Positions 1 through 8,445 of a DNA stretch of 64,000 bases are shown one piece after another; position 1 is the stretch's first letter; each line of letters opens with the position of its first letter. The translations under genes were made by a program, and so were the position numbers. The notes beneath the pieces are model-generated. The model saw nothing but the letters and a program-made list of their open reading frames with translations, was not told where the DNA came from and did no database searches. Origin of the DNA: JACKII01 sp041687435 (GTDB lineage Bacteria > Pseudomonadota > Alphaproteobacteria > Bin95); the NCBI GenBank assembly GCA_041687435.1, contig JAWLBX010000007.1, positions 62,001 through 126,000 of the forward strand, given 5' to 3'.

Positions 1-1079
1 AGCCAGACAAAATGTACGGTCAGAAGAATACAGAAAGCATCCCGGAATGGCCGTAGCACCGGGTTCCGGATGGCAATGCCGCGCCGGTCCTGGAAATTGT
101 TCACGGCCGCCCAAATCATGGTCGCAACGCCGTGAACGGCACCCCAGACTAGATAACGCCAACTCAATTCGTGCCAGACGCCAATAAATACCATAGTGCC
201 AAAAATCGCGGCATACTGGTTTCGGGACATTGCAAAAACCAGCGAGAACACATGCTCACGGGCAAAACTGGTCAGTGAAATATGCCAGTTGCGCCAGAAT
301 TCGGAGATGTTCTTGGCGAGGTAAGGCCAGTTGAAATTCTCCATAACCCTGTAGCCCAGCAGCAGCGCAAAGCCAATGGCCACGTCGGAAAAGCCTGAAA
401 ACTGGAAATAAAGATTCAGGCCACGGATGACCACATCCAGATAGGTGGCGAGCGCCGCATTGGTTTCGTGTAATGCCGCCACATGCGACGCCAACACTCC
501 TTCGATCAGGTAATTGCCCAGGATCACGATCTTGGCGTAGCCATAGAGAATGCGCTGTAATCCGAGTGAAATATTGCTGGCATCCCAGCGCTTGTATTTC
601 AAGTCGTTAAAGAACGCCGGAAAACGATGGATTGGCCCGACGACAATCGTTGGCAGAAAGAATTGATAAAGAAAGAAATCTTTAAGGCGATGCGTCTCTA
701 GCGTACCCTTGTACCGGTCAATGATATAACTCAGGAAGCGGATGGCATAATATGCCATTCCCAAAGGCATGACGAAATCACGAACAACCCCGGGCTCCAT
801 ATCCATGCTGGGCAACATTGCTTTGAAGCCGAGCAGTATTGCAATGACCAGTCCGCCCGCCGCCATGGCCCGCCATCCGGCCAACGGATTGGCATTGCAC
901 AAGAAATAGACGGCTACGGTCAATCCGGTCAGCGACACGGCCGATATGGGCGAGTACAGCGCCAGAAAGCCCAGCGTGATGACGCCCAGAAACACGTCCC
1001 GCCACGCCTTGGGCAGGATCCAGTAGACCGAAACCACGCCAAACAACCAGCCCAGCCATTCCACGGACAGAAAATGCAC
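1..1079 (-). CDS. MBOAT family O-acyltransferase (DltB/AlgI-like), 3' end cut by window edge
   Basis: Multi-pass membrane protein of the membrane-bound O-acyltransferase family, which moves an activated acyl group across or onto an envelope acceptor. Reading leftward from a GTG at 1079 gives about 359 residues without a stop. Hydrophobic spans are frequent, and the family blocks FWRNWHISLTSF and GVWHELSWRYLVWGAVHG are both present; the histidine of GVWHE matches the MBOAT active-site histidine. A GGAGG ribosome site lies 6 bases before the GTG. It follows an SGNH hydrolase, an AMP-ligase with carrier domain and a small membrane protein on the same strand, so the donor is probably a carrier-bound thioester, as in Dlt systems (inference). 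Alternatives are AlgI- or PatA-type acetyl transfer. The C terminus is outside the window. Confidence 0.9.
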   Translation of the reverse strand, partial: MHFLSVEWLGWLFGVVSVYWILPKAWRDVFLGVITLGFLALYSPISAVSLTGLTVAVYFLCNANPLAGWRAMAAGGLVIAILLGFKAMLPSMDMEPGVVRDFVMPLGMAYYAIRFLSYIIDRYKGTLETHRLKDFFLYQFFLPTIVVGPIHRFPAFFNDLKYKRWDASNISLGLQRILYGYAKIVILGNYLIEGVLASHVAALHETNAALATYLDVVIRGLNLYFQFSGFSDVAIGFALLLGYRVMENFNWPYLAKNISEFWRNWHISLTSFAREHVFSLVFAMSRNQYAAIFGTMVFIGVWHELSWRYLVWGAVHGVATMIWAAVNNFQDRRGIAIRNPVLRPFRDAFCILLTVHFVW

Positions 1080-1145
1080 GCTATCCCTCCGTCCGCCATT
1101 CGCGTGGCAGGCTTGTTATCAAATGCCAGCGGCAGCTGACCGCCA

Positions 1146-1301
1146 TTAGATCGCCAAGCCCGGCAGGCTGATCCCCGCTAGCCACAGGCCGACGACCGCC
1201 ACCCCAACACCGCCTATCAGAAAGACGGTGAGGAACCATACGATCAGCGGTGGCGCCTGCGGTGGTTTCTTCATCGCTGGTATTCCATCAATTTCGCCCA
1301 T
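1146..1301 (-). CDS. Small single-span membrane protein between ligase and MBOAT (DltX-like position)
   Basis: A 51-codon reading frame begins 10 bases after the ligase stop. It has a proline-rich basic head (MKKPPQAPP from an internal ATG at 1274) followed by one strongly hydrophobic segment of about 28 residues running almost to the C terminus (ending LPGLAI). The start may be the ATG at 1301 or at 1274 (42 aa); neither has a strong ribosome site. In Gram-positive dlt operons a protein of similar size and topology, DltX, lies beside DltA and DltB and is needed for D-alanylation. Here only size, topology and position match; the C-terminal DltX signature is not visible. No function can be assigned from the sequence alone. 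Confidence 0.6.
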   Translation of the reverse strand: MGEIDGIPAMKKPPQAPPLIVWFLTVFLIGGVGVAVVGLWLAGISLPGLAI

Positions 1302-1311
1302 ACAGACAACA

Positions 1312-3171
1312 TCAGCCAGCCGGCTTCATCTTCCGCTCGACCAGATCGACAACATCACTGATTTTGCTGACATTCATGATCTCGCGTGGCCGCAGCTTGA
1401 TGGAGAAACGTTCTTCGACGGCGGTCAGAAACTCGATATGCGCCAGCGACGTCCAGCCCGATAAAGTATCGGGATTGGATTGCAGCGTGACAGTCTCCGC
1501 CGGACATTTGAAAAACTCGGCGGCCACCTGCGCGACACCGCTCAGAATATCCGAATTGTCGTTTGCCTGCGCGGAACTGGCATGAGCGTTCCGGAGTTCT
1601 TCCCGCACCGCCTCGATCAAAACCTTGCCGGCCGGGCCGCGTGGCAGTTCGGTCATAAAATGGACGGTTCCGGGAATTTTCTCCCGCGCCAACCGCTCTG
1701 CACAGTGCGCGGCCACGTCGGCGACCGTGAGTGAGGGACCGTCAGGCACCTCTAGGCAACACGCAAGGCGCTCGCCCCAGATTGGGTCTGGCATGCCAAA
1801 GGTCACGGCATCCTGCACGCCGGGGATGGTGCGCAGGACGGACGTTACATCTTCCGGATAGACGTTGATGCCGCCGACAATGATGACATTCTTCTTGCGC
1901 CCGACGATCCGGTAGAAGCCGTCTTCGTCTAACGACGCCAGATCGCCGGTGTGGAACCAACCGTTTTTCAGCACCTCCGCCGTTTCCACCGGGGCGCGGA
2001 AATAGCCGCGCATGACATGGGCGCCGCGCAGAACCAACTCGCCAACACTGCCTTGCGCAATGTCGTTGCCCTCATCATCGACAATGCGGGCCTCGCAGTC
2101 GATTGGCTTGCCGACGGTGCCGATCTTCCGGGTTTCCGGCGTTGGCCCACAATACAGCGCCTCGCAAACCGTTTCCGTCAGGCCATAAACGTTGACGACC
2201 TGCACGCCGTAGCCGTTTTCGATCCGCTCCCAAATGGCGGGGTCGAGGAAGGCTGCGGTCGAGATGATGAATTTGAAATCACCCGTGCGCAGGCAACCCC
2301 CGCACTCATCGACCAGATTCCCCATCAGGCCGAGAATGGTCGGCACCGTGATAAAATGGGTAATTTCCAGCGTGTAGATGCTGCGAAGGACCGGCTCCAG
2401 CGTATCGACACGCAACGGCTGCGGTCTGTGCAATGTAGCACCGGCACAGAATGCCAGCACCGCGCCGTGGGTCAGACCGTCCGTGTGGTGCATCGGCAAC
2501 AGGTTGAGCAAGTTTACCTTCTCATCGAAACCGTAGTGCCGCACGAAGGTCTGTTCCTGAGCGAACAAATTCTTGTGCGTGATCTCGACACCTTTCGGCC
2601 GCGATGTCGTGCCGGAGGTGAACAGGATATATGCCAGCGCATCGTCGGTCAGGTCGCCAGGCAACTGCCCCTCTTCCAAACCGGAAAGGCATGCGGGGTA
2701 GGTCTCCGCCGCCGGGGCGCTTTGACGGCGGAAAAGACGTCCGATCCCCGCCTTGCTTTGCGTTTCCGTAGTGCCGCCATCGATGCGAACCGCCACATTC
2801 GGTGCACCATCCGACTGATCCAGCGCATGCCGGGACAGGTAGGATGCATCCGCGAACAGCCCCTGTGCATCGGACGCACGCATCAGCGATTCGGCTTCCG
2901 ATAACGGCGCGTGCGGGTCCAATACGATGGTGGTTAAGCCGAGGCGCAGGAACGACAGAAAGAGCATGATCAGCGAGCGATCATCCTCCGTGATCACAAT
3001 CACTCTGTCGCCAGCCTTCAGGCCCAAATTGGAACACAGGGTCGCCGTTTTCCGCACGCCGGCGAAAAGCTCAGCATAGGCCAGTGGCCGCGGGCCCGCC
3101 AGCAGGGGCTTGCGGCGTGGCGTGGCCTGCTCAAGCCGCTCGAACGCGGCAATCCAAGGAGAAAGAGCCAT
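1312..3171 (-). CDS. AMP-dependent acyl/aminoacyl ligase fused to a C-terminal carrier domain (DltA-DltC-like fusion)
   Basis: A 619-residue ANL-superfamily enzyme that adenylates a carboxylic or amino acid and loads it on its own carrier. The A3 motif YILFTSGTTSRPKG lies near residues 181-194, A5 is NVYGLTETVC, A7/A8 reads GWFHTGDL followed by GRKKNVIIVGG, and the catalytic lysine is in RGPAGKVL. The last 80 residues form an acyl/peptidyl carrier domain with LSGWTSLAH; Ser575 is the predicted phosphopantetheine site, and the usual preceding Asp is Thr. The A4 region (LPMHHTDGL) resembles acyl-CoA synthetases more than amino-acid-activating domains, so the substrate is uncertain. It sits 24 bases after the SGNH gene and 10 bases before the small membrane gene, suggesting one operon. 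Confidence 0.88.
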   Translation of the reverse strand: MALSPWIAAFERLEQATPRRKPLLAGPRPLAYAELFAGVRKTATLCSNLGLKAGDRVIVITEDDRSLIMLFLSFLRLGLTTIVLDPHAPLSEAESLMRASDAQGLFADASYLSRHALDQSDGAPNVAVRIDGGTTETQSKAGIGRLFRRQSAPAAETYPACLSGLEEGQLPGDLTDDALAYILFTSGTTSRPKGVEITHKNLFAQEQTFVRHYGFDEKVNLLNLLPMHHTDGLTHGAVLAFCAGATLHRPQPLRVDTLEPVLRSIYTLEITHFITVPTILGLMGNLVDECGGCLRTGDFKFIISTAAFLDPAIWERIENGYGVQVVNVYGLTETVCEALYCGPTPETRKIGTVGKPIDCEARIVDDEGNDIAQGSVGELVLRGAHVMRGYFRAPVETAEVLKNGWFHTGDLASLDEDGFYRIVGRKKNVIIVGGINVYPEDVTSVLRTIPGVQDAVTFGMPDPIWGERLACCLEVPDGPSLTVADVAAHCAERLAREKIPGTVHFMTELPRGPAGKVLIEAVREELRNAHASSAQANDNSDILSGVAQVAAEFFKCPAETVTLQSNPDTLSGWTSLAHIEFLTAVEERFSIKLRPREIMNVSKISDVVDLVERKMKPAG

Positions 3172-3195
3172 GGTGATTGCGTCGCCTTTATTGGA

Positions 3196-4287
3196 TTAGC
3201 CACAAGCGGCGCCGAACTTCGACCCGTTGCTCTCGATCACATCGGCAAGCCGGTCGCCGATGGCGGCGCCATAGGCAGCAGCGCCTTCAGGGGCAAAATG
3301 GTTGGAGTCGGCGAAGTAGGATGGTTTCGGCAGGATCAACTCCCACCACCGGATGACCGGAGTTTGATAGGTCTGACCGAACTCGGTCAACGCGGCATCG
3401 AAGCGCTGACGGGTATCGATGAGTCCTTCATACGACATGTAGGGCATGAAAAAGACATCGGTTTTTGCAGCCTCTTCAAACAAACGCGGGTCCAGTCCAT
3501 CCCGCAGCCAGCCGGGGATGGACATGACGACCGGCAGGGCGCCCGCACCGATCACAACATCCCGCATCGCAGTCAGTTCGGCCGTATAGTCAGCGGTCAG
3601 GTCATAGCGACTGGCATCCAGCTTTCCGGCATTCGAATGGGCAGCGCGTTGCCGGCGAATGACCTCTGCATTCATTTCCAACTTGGCCCAAAAGCGGGAA
3701 ACTTCCGCCAGCATTGACGGGGAATAGTGCGGGTCTCGGTGCAAGTTTGCGGCAATCGCCAAGTCGTCCAGCCGCGCGTTGAACCCGCCCGCCCATACAA
3801 CGACAAGATCGGGTTCAGTCTTCGCGACGTTGTGCTCGAAATAGGTGGTGGTTTGCGGCAGGCTGAACCCGGGAACGCCGGCGTTTAAAAAATCGAAACG
3901 GCAGTTCGGCAGGCGGTCCCTGGCGGCCGACATGGCCTGCGCCACCCAGGTCTCGCTATCGTCGGTTACGTAAGGATCCAGCGTGCTGGAGGTGCCAATA
4001 AACGCCACCCGGATGCGCCCGGGCGGCTTGGGCATGTCCAATTCCTCACCCCGGAATCCTAAGCTGTTGAATTGCAACTTCCCAAAAGCCGCATTTGGCC
4101 GGGGAATGCGCAAGTCGGTTTCCGGATCGATGAAAAAGGTCTCGGACTTTTCCACATCGGCCTGACCGCCGAATTGTCGCCATTGCTGCAGGAACAGTGC
4201 GACCTCACCGGCAAGAACCCAGCCAAAAGCCAGAGCGGCAATGACCAGACCAGTCAGAATTTCCTTTTGCCGCAGGGTTAAAATCAA
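3196..4287 (-). CDS. Membrane-anchored SGNH/GDSL hydrolase-like protein
   Basis: A 363-residue protein with an N-terminal signal anchor (hydrophobic about residues 11-33) and an extracytoplasmic SGNH fold. Block I is FIGTSST with the nucleophile at Ser100 (GTS in place of GDS), preceded by NSLGFRGEE. Block II is LNAGVPGFS, block III is WAGGFNA, and block V is DSNHF with Asp327 and His330. SGNH partners of MBOAT proteins (AlgX/AlgJ, PatB, DltD) either move or remove acyl groups outside the cytoplasm. It is the first gene of the leftward operon, so it probably works with the MBOAT protein on the same acceptor (inference). Direction of catalysis, transfer or hydrolysis, cannot be decided. Confidence 0.85.
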   Translation of the reverse strand: MILTLRQKEILTGLVIAALAFGWVLAGEVALFLQQWRQFGGQADVEKSETFFIDPETDLRIPRPNAAFGKLQFNSLGFRGEELDMPKPPGRIRVAFIGTSSTLDPYVTDDSETWVAQAMSAARDRLPNCRFDFLNAGVPGFSLPQTTTYFEHNVAKTEPDLVVVWAGGFNARLDDLAIAANLHRDPHYSPSMLAEVSRFWAKLEMNAEVIRRQRAAHSNAGKLDASRYDLTADYTAELTAMRDVVIGAGALPVVMSIPGWLRDGLDPRLFEEAAKTDVFFMPYMSYEGLIDTRQRFDAALTEFGQTYQTPVIRWWELILPKPSYFADSNHFAPEGAAAYGAAIGDRLADVIESNGSKFGAACG

Positions 4288-4824
4288 CGCTCTTTCCCCA
4301 ATTTCGAACGAATTTTCGTTAAGGGACTATTCATAATCGAACGCCTGTTTGCGAGCCCGGCTTCATCGGGACGTGCCAGACGCCGACACTGGCGGTGACC
4401 GGATACAATCCTGAACTAACCTAAAAACTTTACATTTTCCGACCAAAACGCGCAAGCTGCTGAACTTGCTACCGGAAGCCGCGATCTCTCGGAATGGGCA
4501 CGGCAAGCCGGAGCGCGTCCGATCGGGCGCTGAAGCGCGGACCCGCTTCGGGTATTTGCCGAGCGAGGCAGCGATTTGATAGAGGAATCGAGGTGCAAAA
4601 AATAATTAAGGCAAATTATTGCTTTTTCCAATTTATACTTTGAATATTTATATTACTATTACAGATTATGAACAAAAAAAACTCTATTACTACAAATAAA
4701 ATTCCGTTTTATCCTAAAATTCCCGTTGATATTTGCGACGCCGCAGTGATCGATCGTCTTGCGCCCCCGCTCAAAAGGATGCACTAAAAGCCATGAACAA
4801 GCTTTCTGCCGGGAGACTGACAAA
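4288..4824. promoter_or_regulatory. AT-rich divergent intergenic region between the two carrier-ligase operons
   Basis: No gene is supported in these 537 bases. The stretch around 4590-4740 is strikingly AT-rich compared with its surroundings and must hold the promoters of both divergent operons. A leftward reading frame at 4416-4631 has no family features or convincing ribosome site and was not accepted. The rightward ligase has an in-frame TTG at 4759, but the better start is the ATG at 4825, with GGGAG at 4811-4815. Confidence 0.6.
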
Positions 4825-6633
4825 ATGTTGAATTCGGCTTCGACATTTTGCGCATGGATGGAACGCCACGCGACCGAACACCCGGATAGGGTAGCAATCG
4901 CGTCACTCGATCAACCGCCGCTTACTTATCGTGAGCTTTTCGCTGCTGCACAAGATTTACGCAAAGAGTTGCTGGCTGCGGGCGTGGGTGCGGATCAGCG
5001 TGTTGCGCTGGTCGTTCCTGATGGCGTGCAAATGCTGTATGGCATGATCGCAGTTGGCGCCACGACCCAGACTATTCTGACACCTGCCACCATGGCAGAA
5101 AATGAATTTGCGGAGTTGTTACGGCGCGCATCCTGCGACTTGGCCATTATTCACGAAGCCTCACCAGAGAATTTCCGCCGTGCGGCGGCCAATTGCGGAA
5201 CCCCGATCTGGACCGTGCGTCACGCGCCGGATGCGCCGGCGGGACTTTGGCGCATTGTGGATGCCGAAAAGGCCCGTTCTGGCGCGCCGCCGCGAATCCC
5301 GGATGTCGATGACGTCGCCATCATCCTGAGTTCGTCCGGCACCACCGGGCAGGCGAAGATCGTGCCCCGTACCCATCGCAATGTCTGTCACTTTAGCGAC
5401 GCAATCATCAAGGACCTCAACCTAACGCCGGACGATATTACCATCATTGCCACCCCCAACCATCTGAGCATGGGAAGCCAGGCTACAGGGCTGTTGAGCC
5501 TGCGTATGGGCGGGCTGGTGGTCTGCAACGATGGACCTTACGAACCAGCGAACTATCTGGCCCTATTTGAACGCTACAAACCCACCTTCATAACGGCCAG
5601 CCCCGTCTATTTCCGCAGCATCCTGGCAACCATCGACGCCAAGACGCCGCCCGTCGACGTTTCCTCAGTGCGGGCAATCCGAGCCAGTTCCGACCTGATG
5701 CCCGACGACATCCGGCATGCGCTCGAGCAGAAATTCGGTGTCTCGGTCGACTCCAGCTATTCCTCCAGCGAGGCTTTGAGCATCGCAGTGCGCACCAGCG
5801 CCGATAACGACCGCCCGCCAACCTATCTGGGCCGCATCACATCGGGTTCTGTCCGCATTCTGGACGATAATGGAAACCAGGTGCCCCAGGGCGAGGTGGG
5901 CGAAATTGCCGTTTCAGACCCCGCGGTGTCACCCTACTATATCGATGATGAGGAACTGACCGCTCGCGCCTTCAAGGATGGCTGCTATCGCATGGGCGAT
6001 CTGGGCTTTATCGATGCCGAGGGCGGATTGCACTTCGTCAGCCGCAAGGCCGACATCATCAACCGCGGAGGCTACAAGATCGCGCCGAGCGAGGTGGAGC
6101 GCGCGCTGAGCGATCACCCAGCGATCGCGCAGTGCAGCGTTTTCGGAGTACCGCACCGCCGCCTGGGCGAGGATATCGCCGTGGCGGTCGTGCCGAAGCT
6201 GGGCCAGACGCTAGACGAGGCGATGATGCGGCAACATCTGGCAAGCCGGCTTGGTCCCGGCAAGTGGCCGCGGCGCCTGTTTTTGGTCGACGACCTACCT
6301 CGCAATACCGTCGGCAAGGTTTTGCGGCGCGAATTGACGGCAAGGTTTTGCGGCGAGGCTGCCCAAGAGGCTGCCAGCACTGGCCCGGCCGCCTGGACCT
6401 CGCCCGAAGTCTCCTTGGTTATTGGCCTGTGGTCCTACATTTTGGAGGTTCCCACAGTCGGCGCAGATACCAGTTTCATCGAGGCCGGCGGCGATTCACT
6501 CCAGGCCGGCATTCTTCAGGCAGAAACATCGGCATGGTTCGATTTGAAGCTGGAGCCGGACTTCATTCTTTCGCCAGACTGCACACCGCGCGCGATTGCC
6601 GAGCGGCTGCAGGCGAGCAACGCATCTGCTTGA
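4825..6633 (+). CDS. AMP-dependent ligase fused to a carrier domain (second ligase, aryl-acid-ligase-like)
   Basis: A 602-residue ANL enzyme with a C-terminal carrier domain. A3 reads ILSSSGTTGQAK, A7 is RMGDLGFID, the hinge region has RKADIINRGGYKI and the catalytic lysine is in NTVGKVLRREL. The INRGGxKI pattern is typical of stand-alone aryl-acid and NRPS-initiating ligases such as EntE/DhbE. A5 is unusual: SSYSSSEA replaces the common YGxTE. The carrier motif SFIEAGGDSLQAG is intact, with Ser558 as phosphopantetheine site. The ATG at 4825 is preferred to the longer TTG frame at 4759. It lies 137 bases upstream of the condensation-domain gene, and the pair probably forms one operon. The substrate is unknown. 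Confidence 0.87.
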   Translation: MLNSASTFCAWMERHATEHPDRVAIASLDQPPLTYRELFAAAQDLRKELLAAGVGADQRVALVVPDGVQMLYGMIAVGATTQTILTPATMAENEFAELLRRASCDLAIIHEASPENFRRAAANCGTPIWTVRHAPDAPAGLWRIVDAEKARSGAPPRIPDVDDVAIILSSSGTTGQAKIVPRTHRNVCHFSDAIIKDLNLTPDDITIIATPNHLSMGSQATGLLSLRMGGLVVCNDGPYEPANYLALFERYKPTFITASPVYFRSILATIDAKTPPVDVSSVRAIRASSDLMPDDIRHALEQKFGVSVDSSYSSSEALSIAVRTSADNDRPPTYLGRITSGSVRILDDNGNQVPQGEVGEIAVSDPAVSPYYIDDEELTARAFKDGCYRMGDLGFIDAEGGLHFVSRKADIINRGGYKIAPSEVERALSDHPAIAQCSVFGVPHRRLGEDIAVAVVPKLGQTLDEAMMRQHLASRLGPGKWPRRLFLVDDLPRNTVGKVLRRELTARFCGEAAQEAASTGPAAWTSPEVSLVIGLWSYILEVPTVGADTSFIEAGGDSLQAGILQAETSAWFDLKLEPDFILSPDCTPRAIAERLQASNASA

Positions 6634-6770
6634 GTTTGATCAACAAGGCCCCCGTTCTGGTATAGTAGACTACCGTTGGATTTCCGTGCTGGCGTTTGAT
6701 TGCGCCGGCTAATCTCGACGATAGCGCGATCCCAAGCGCCCGCTTTGCAACCGAAAATACAGGTACGAAG

Positions 6771-8306
6771 ATGGCCGCCTCAACCAATGATAATATCCGC
6801 TGGCCCGACCCGATTACCGCGGCCGTTGTCCACCTGTTCGCCTTCCTGCTGGAAAAGCCTGTGCCCAAGCCCGATGAAAGTTTTTCGGCGCTGGGCGGCG
6901 ATGCGGCCTTGGCCGAGCGGCTGCGGCAGGCAATTGCCGGCTCGTTCAGGGTAAGCTTGCAGGAGCACGCGCTGGCTGACCTGACATTCACCCCCGCAAC
7001 AATCGCCGGCGAAATCATGGCGGCGAAAGCGGTAGAAACGGAACAGTCCGGCCCCACGGTCGCCCGCACTCGGGACTGGCTGCCCGCCCTGCCCTCGCAA
7101 GCCGGCCTTTATTCCGTCGATCGCGTGACCCGCGGCGAGGCTCGGCCGACCGTTACCGGCGCCCTGATCGTAGAAGGCAACTTCGACCGCGTCCGGCTGG
7201 ACGCTGCGGTTCAGCAGGCGATGATGCGTCACGACGGCCTGCGCCTGCGCTTTGAAACCCAGGACCGGCAAGTCATGATCCGGCCAGAAAAAGACGCGCC
7301 CGGTATCGAGGATTTCAGCGCATCCGCAAACTCGGAAGCCGACCTGATCCGTGCAGCCGCTAGCCATGCGGCCGAAACGCTGGACCTGGATCAGGGGCGC
7401 GGCGTCCGCTGGCTGCTGTGCGAGCAGGGCAGCGGACAACAAGCCCTTATCGTCGTGGCTCACCACGCCGTCGCCGACGCCATGTCGAAATCGTTTCTGT
7501 TACGCGAGGTTGGCGAGACTTATGCAGCGGGCGGCTCACTCAACAGCATGCCGCTTGCCCCATCCTTCATGGCCATCGCGGCGGAACGGGCTGCCATGCT
7601 GGCCAGCCCCAAGGCGGCACAGGACGAGGCCTATTGGCGGCAATACCTGAACCCGCTGCCAGGCGATCTGGCCGTTCCAGGTATGATCGAGGAAAGCGAG
7701 GGCGCGGAGTTTGAGCGCCGGGTGATTGCCTTTGATTTGGACACAGCGGCCGTCGAACGGTTGGTTGCAAATGCGGCAGCGCAATCAGCCACGCCCTTTA
7801 TTGCCTTCGCCCGCGTCATGGCCCGCTGCTTTGCGGCAGAGCGGGATGGCGTTGTCTCCGTCCCGATCAGCAACCGCGACCAGCCAGGCCGGCAGAATGC
7901 CATTGGCTGCCTGATGCAGACCGTGCCCCTGCGCCTGTCCGGCCGGGACGGCGCACCCTACCCGCGGCTGCGGGAGGAGGTGTCGCAAATGCTTTCCCAC
8001 TCCGCGCTGTCCGTGGAGGAATTGCTAACCCGTGGCGTCCTCGCCCGCAAAGGCCTGTTCGAGGCGCCGATTGGTGTGCAGTTCCAGCTGCGCCGCGCGG
8101 AATCTGAAGTGATTGTCGACCGGGCGGACCTGCGCCTGCGGCGGGTCGATCCGGTTCTGGGGATCAATAACCTGCTGCCATTGTCCATCGATATCAAACG
8201 CGGCGAAACCACCACAATGTTCTGCGATTACGACCCCGGGCTGGTTGACCCGTCCGGGCTCGACTCCATGATTGCAGCTGTCAACGCAGAGCTTTCCAAG
8301 GCTTAG
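6771..8306 (+). CDS. NRPS-like condensation-domain protein with degenerate N-terminal carrier-like domain
   Basis: A 511-residue protein. Residues 10-75 resemble a carrier domain, but the core reads SFSALGGDAALAERL, so the phosphopantetheine serine is replaced by Ala45. The rest is a condensation-domain fold with the catalytic motif HHAVADA at residues 231-237. Such domains join a carrier-bound acyl group to an amine or hydroxyl acceptor. Being next to a ligase-carrier protein with an intact serine, it probably uses that protein, or the one across the divergent region, as donor (inference). The ATG at 6771 was chosen; an in-frame TTG at 6696 would add 25 unremarkable residues. The degenerate domain may be a docking or regulatory module. 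Confidence 0.82.
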   Translation: MAASTNDNIRWPDPITAAVVHLFAFLLEKPVPKPDESFSALGGDAALAERLRQAIAGSFRVSLQEHALADLTFTPATIAGEIMAAKAVETEQSGPTVARTRDWLPALPSQAGLYSVDRVTRGEARPTVTGALIVEGNFDRVRLDAAVQQAMMRHDGLRLRFETQDRQVMIRPEKDAPGIEDFSASANSEADLIRAAASHAAETLDLDQGRGVRWLLCEQGSGQQALIVVAHHAVADAMSKSFLLREVGETYAAGGSLNSMPLAPSFMAIAAERAAMLASPKAAQDEAYWRQYLNPLPGDLAVPGMIEESEGAEFERRVIAFDLDTAAVERLVANAAAQSATPFIAFARVMARCFAAERDGVVSVPISNRDQPGRQNAIGCLMQTVPLRLSGRDGAPYPRLREEVSQMLSHSALSVEELLTRGVLARKGLFEAPIGVQFQLRRAESEVIVDRADLRLRRVDPVLGINNLLPLSIDIKRGETTTMFCDYDPGLVDPSGLDSMIAAVNAELSKA

Positions 8307-8445
8307 AACCCTACCGCAACAGTTGCACAAACGCCGGTGCGCCTCTCACAGCAAGACGAGGCATTCTGTCTGCCTTTCGGGAAAATACTGGACAGACCGG
8401 GTACAGACGCGGTCGAATAGAGGACCTCCTGCTTCCGGGGCCCCT

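Noticed and set aside
4416..4631. Leftward 71-codon frame in the divergent region
   Set aside because: No family features or convincing ribosome site; the sequence fits a control region better.
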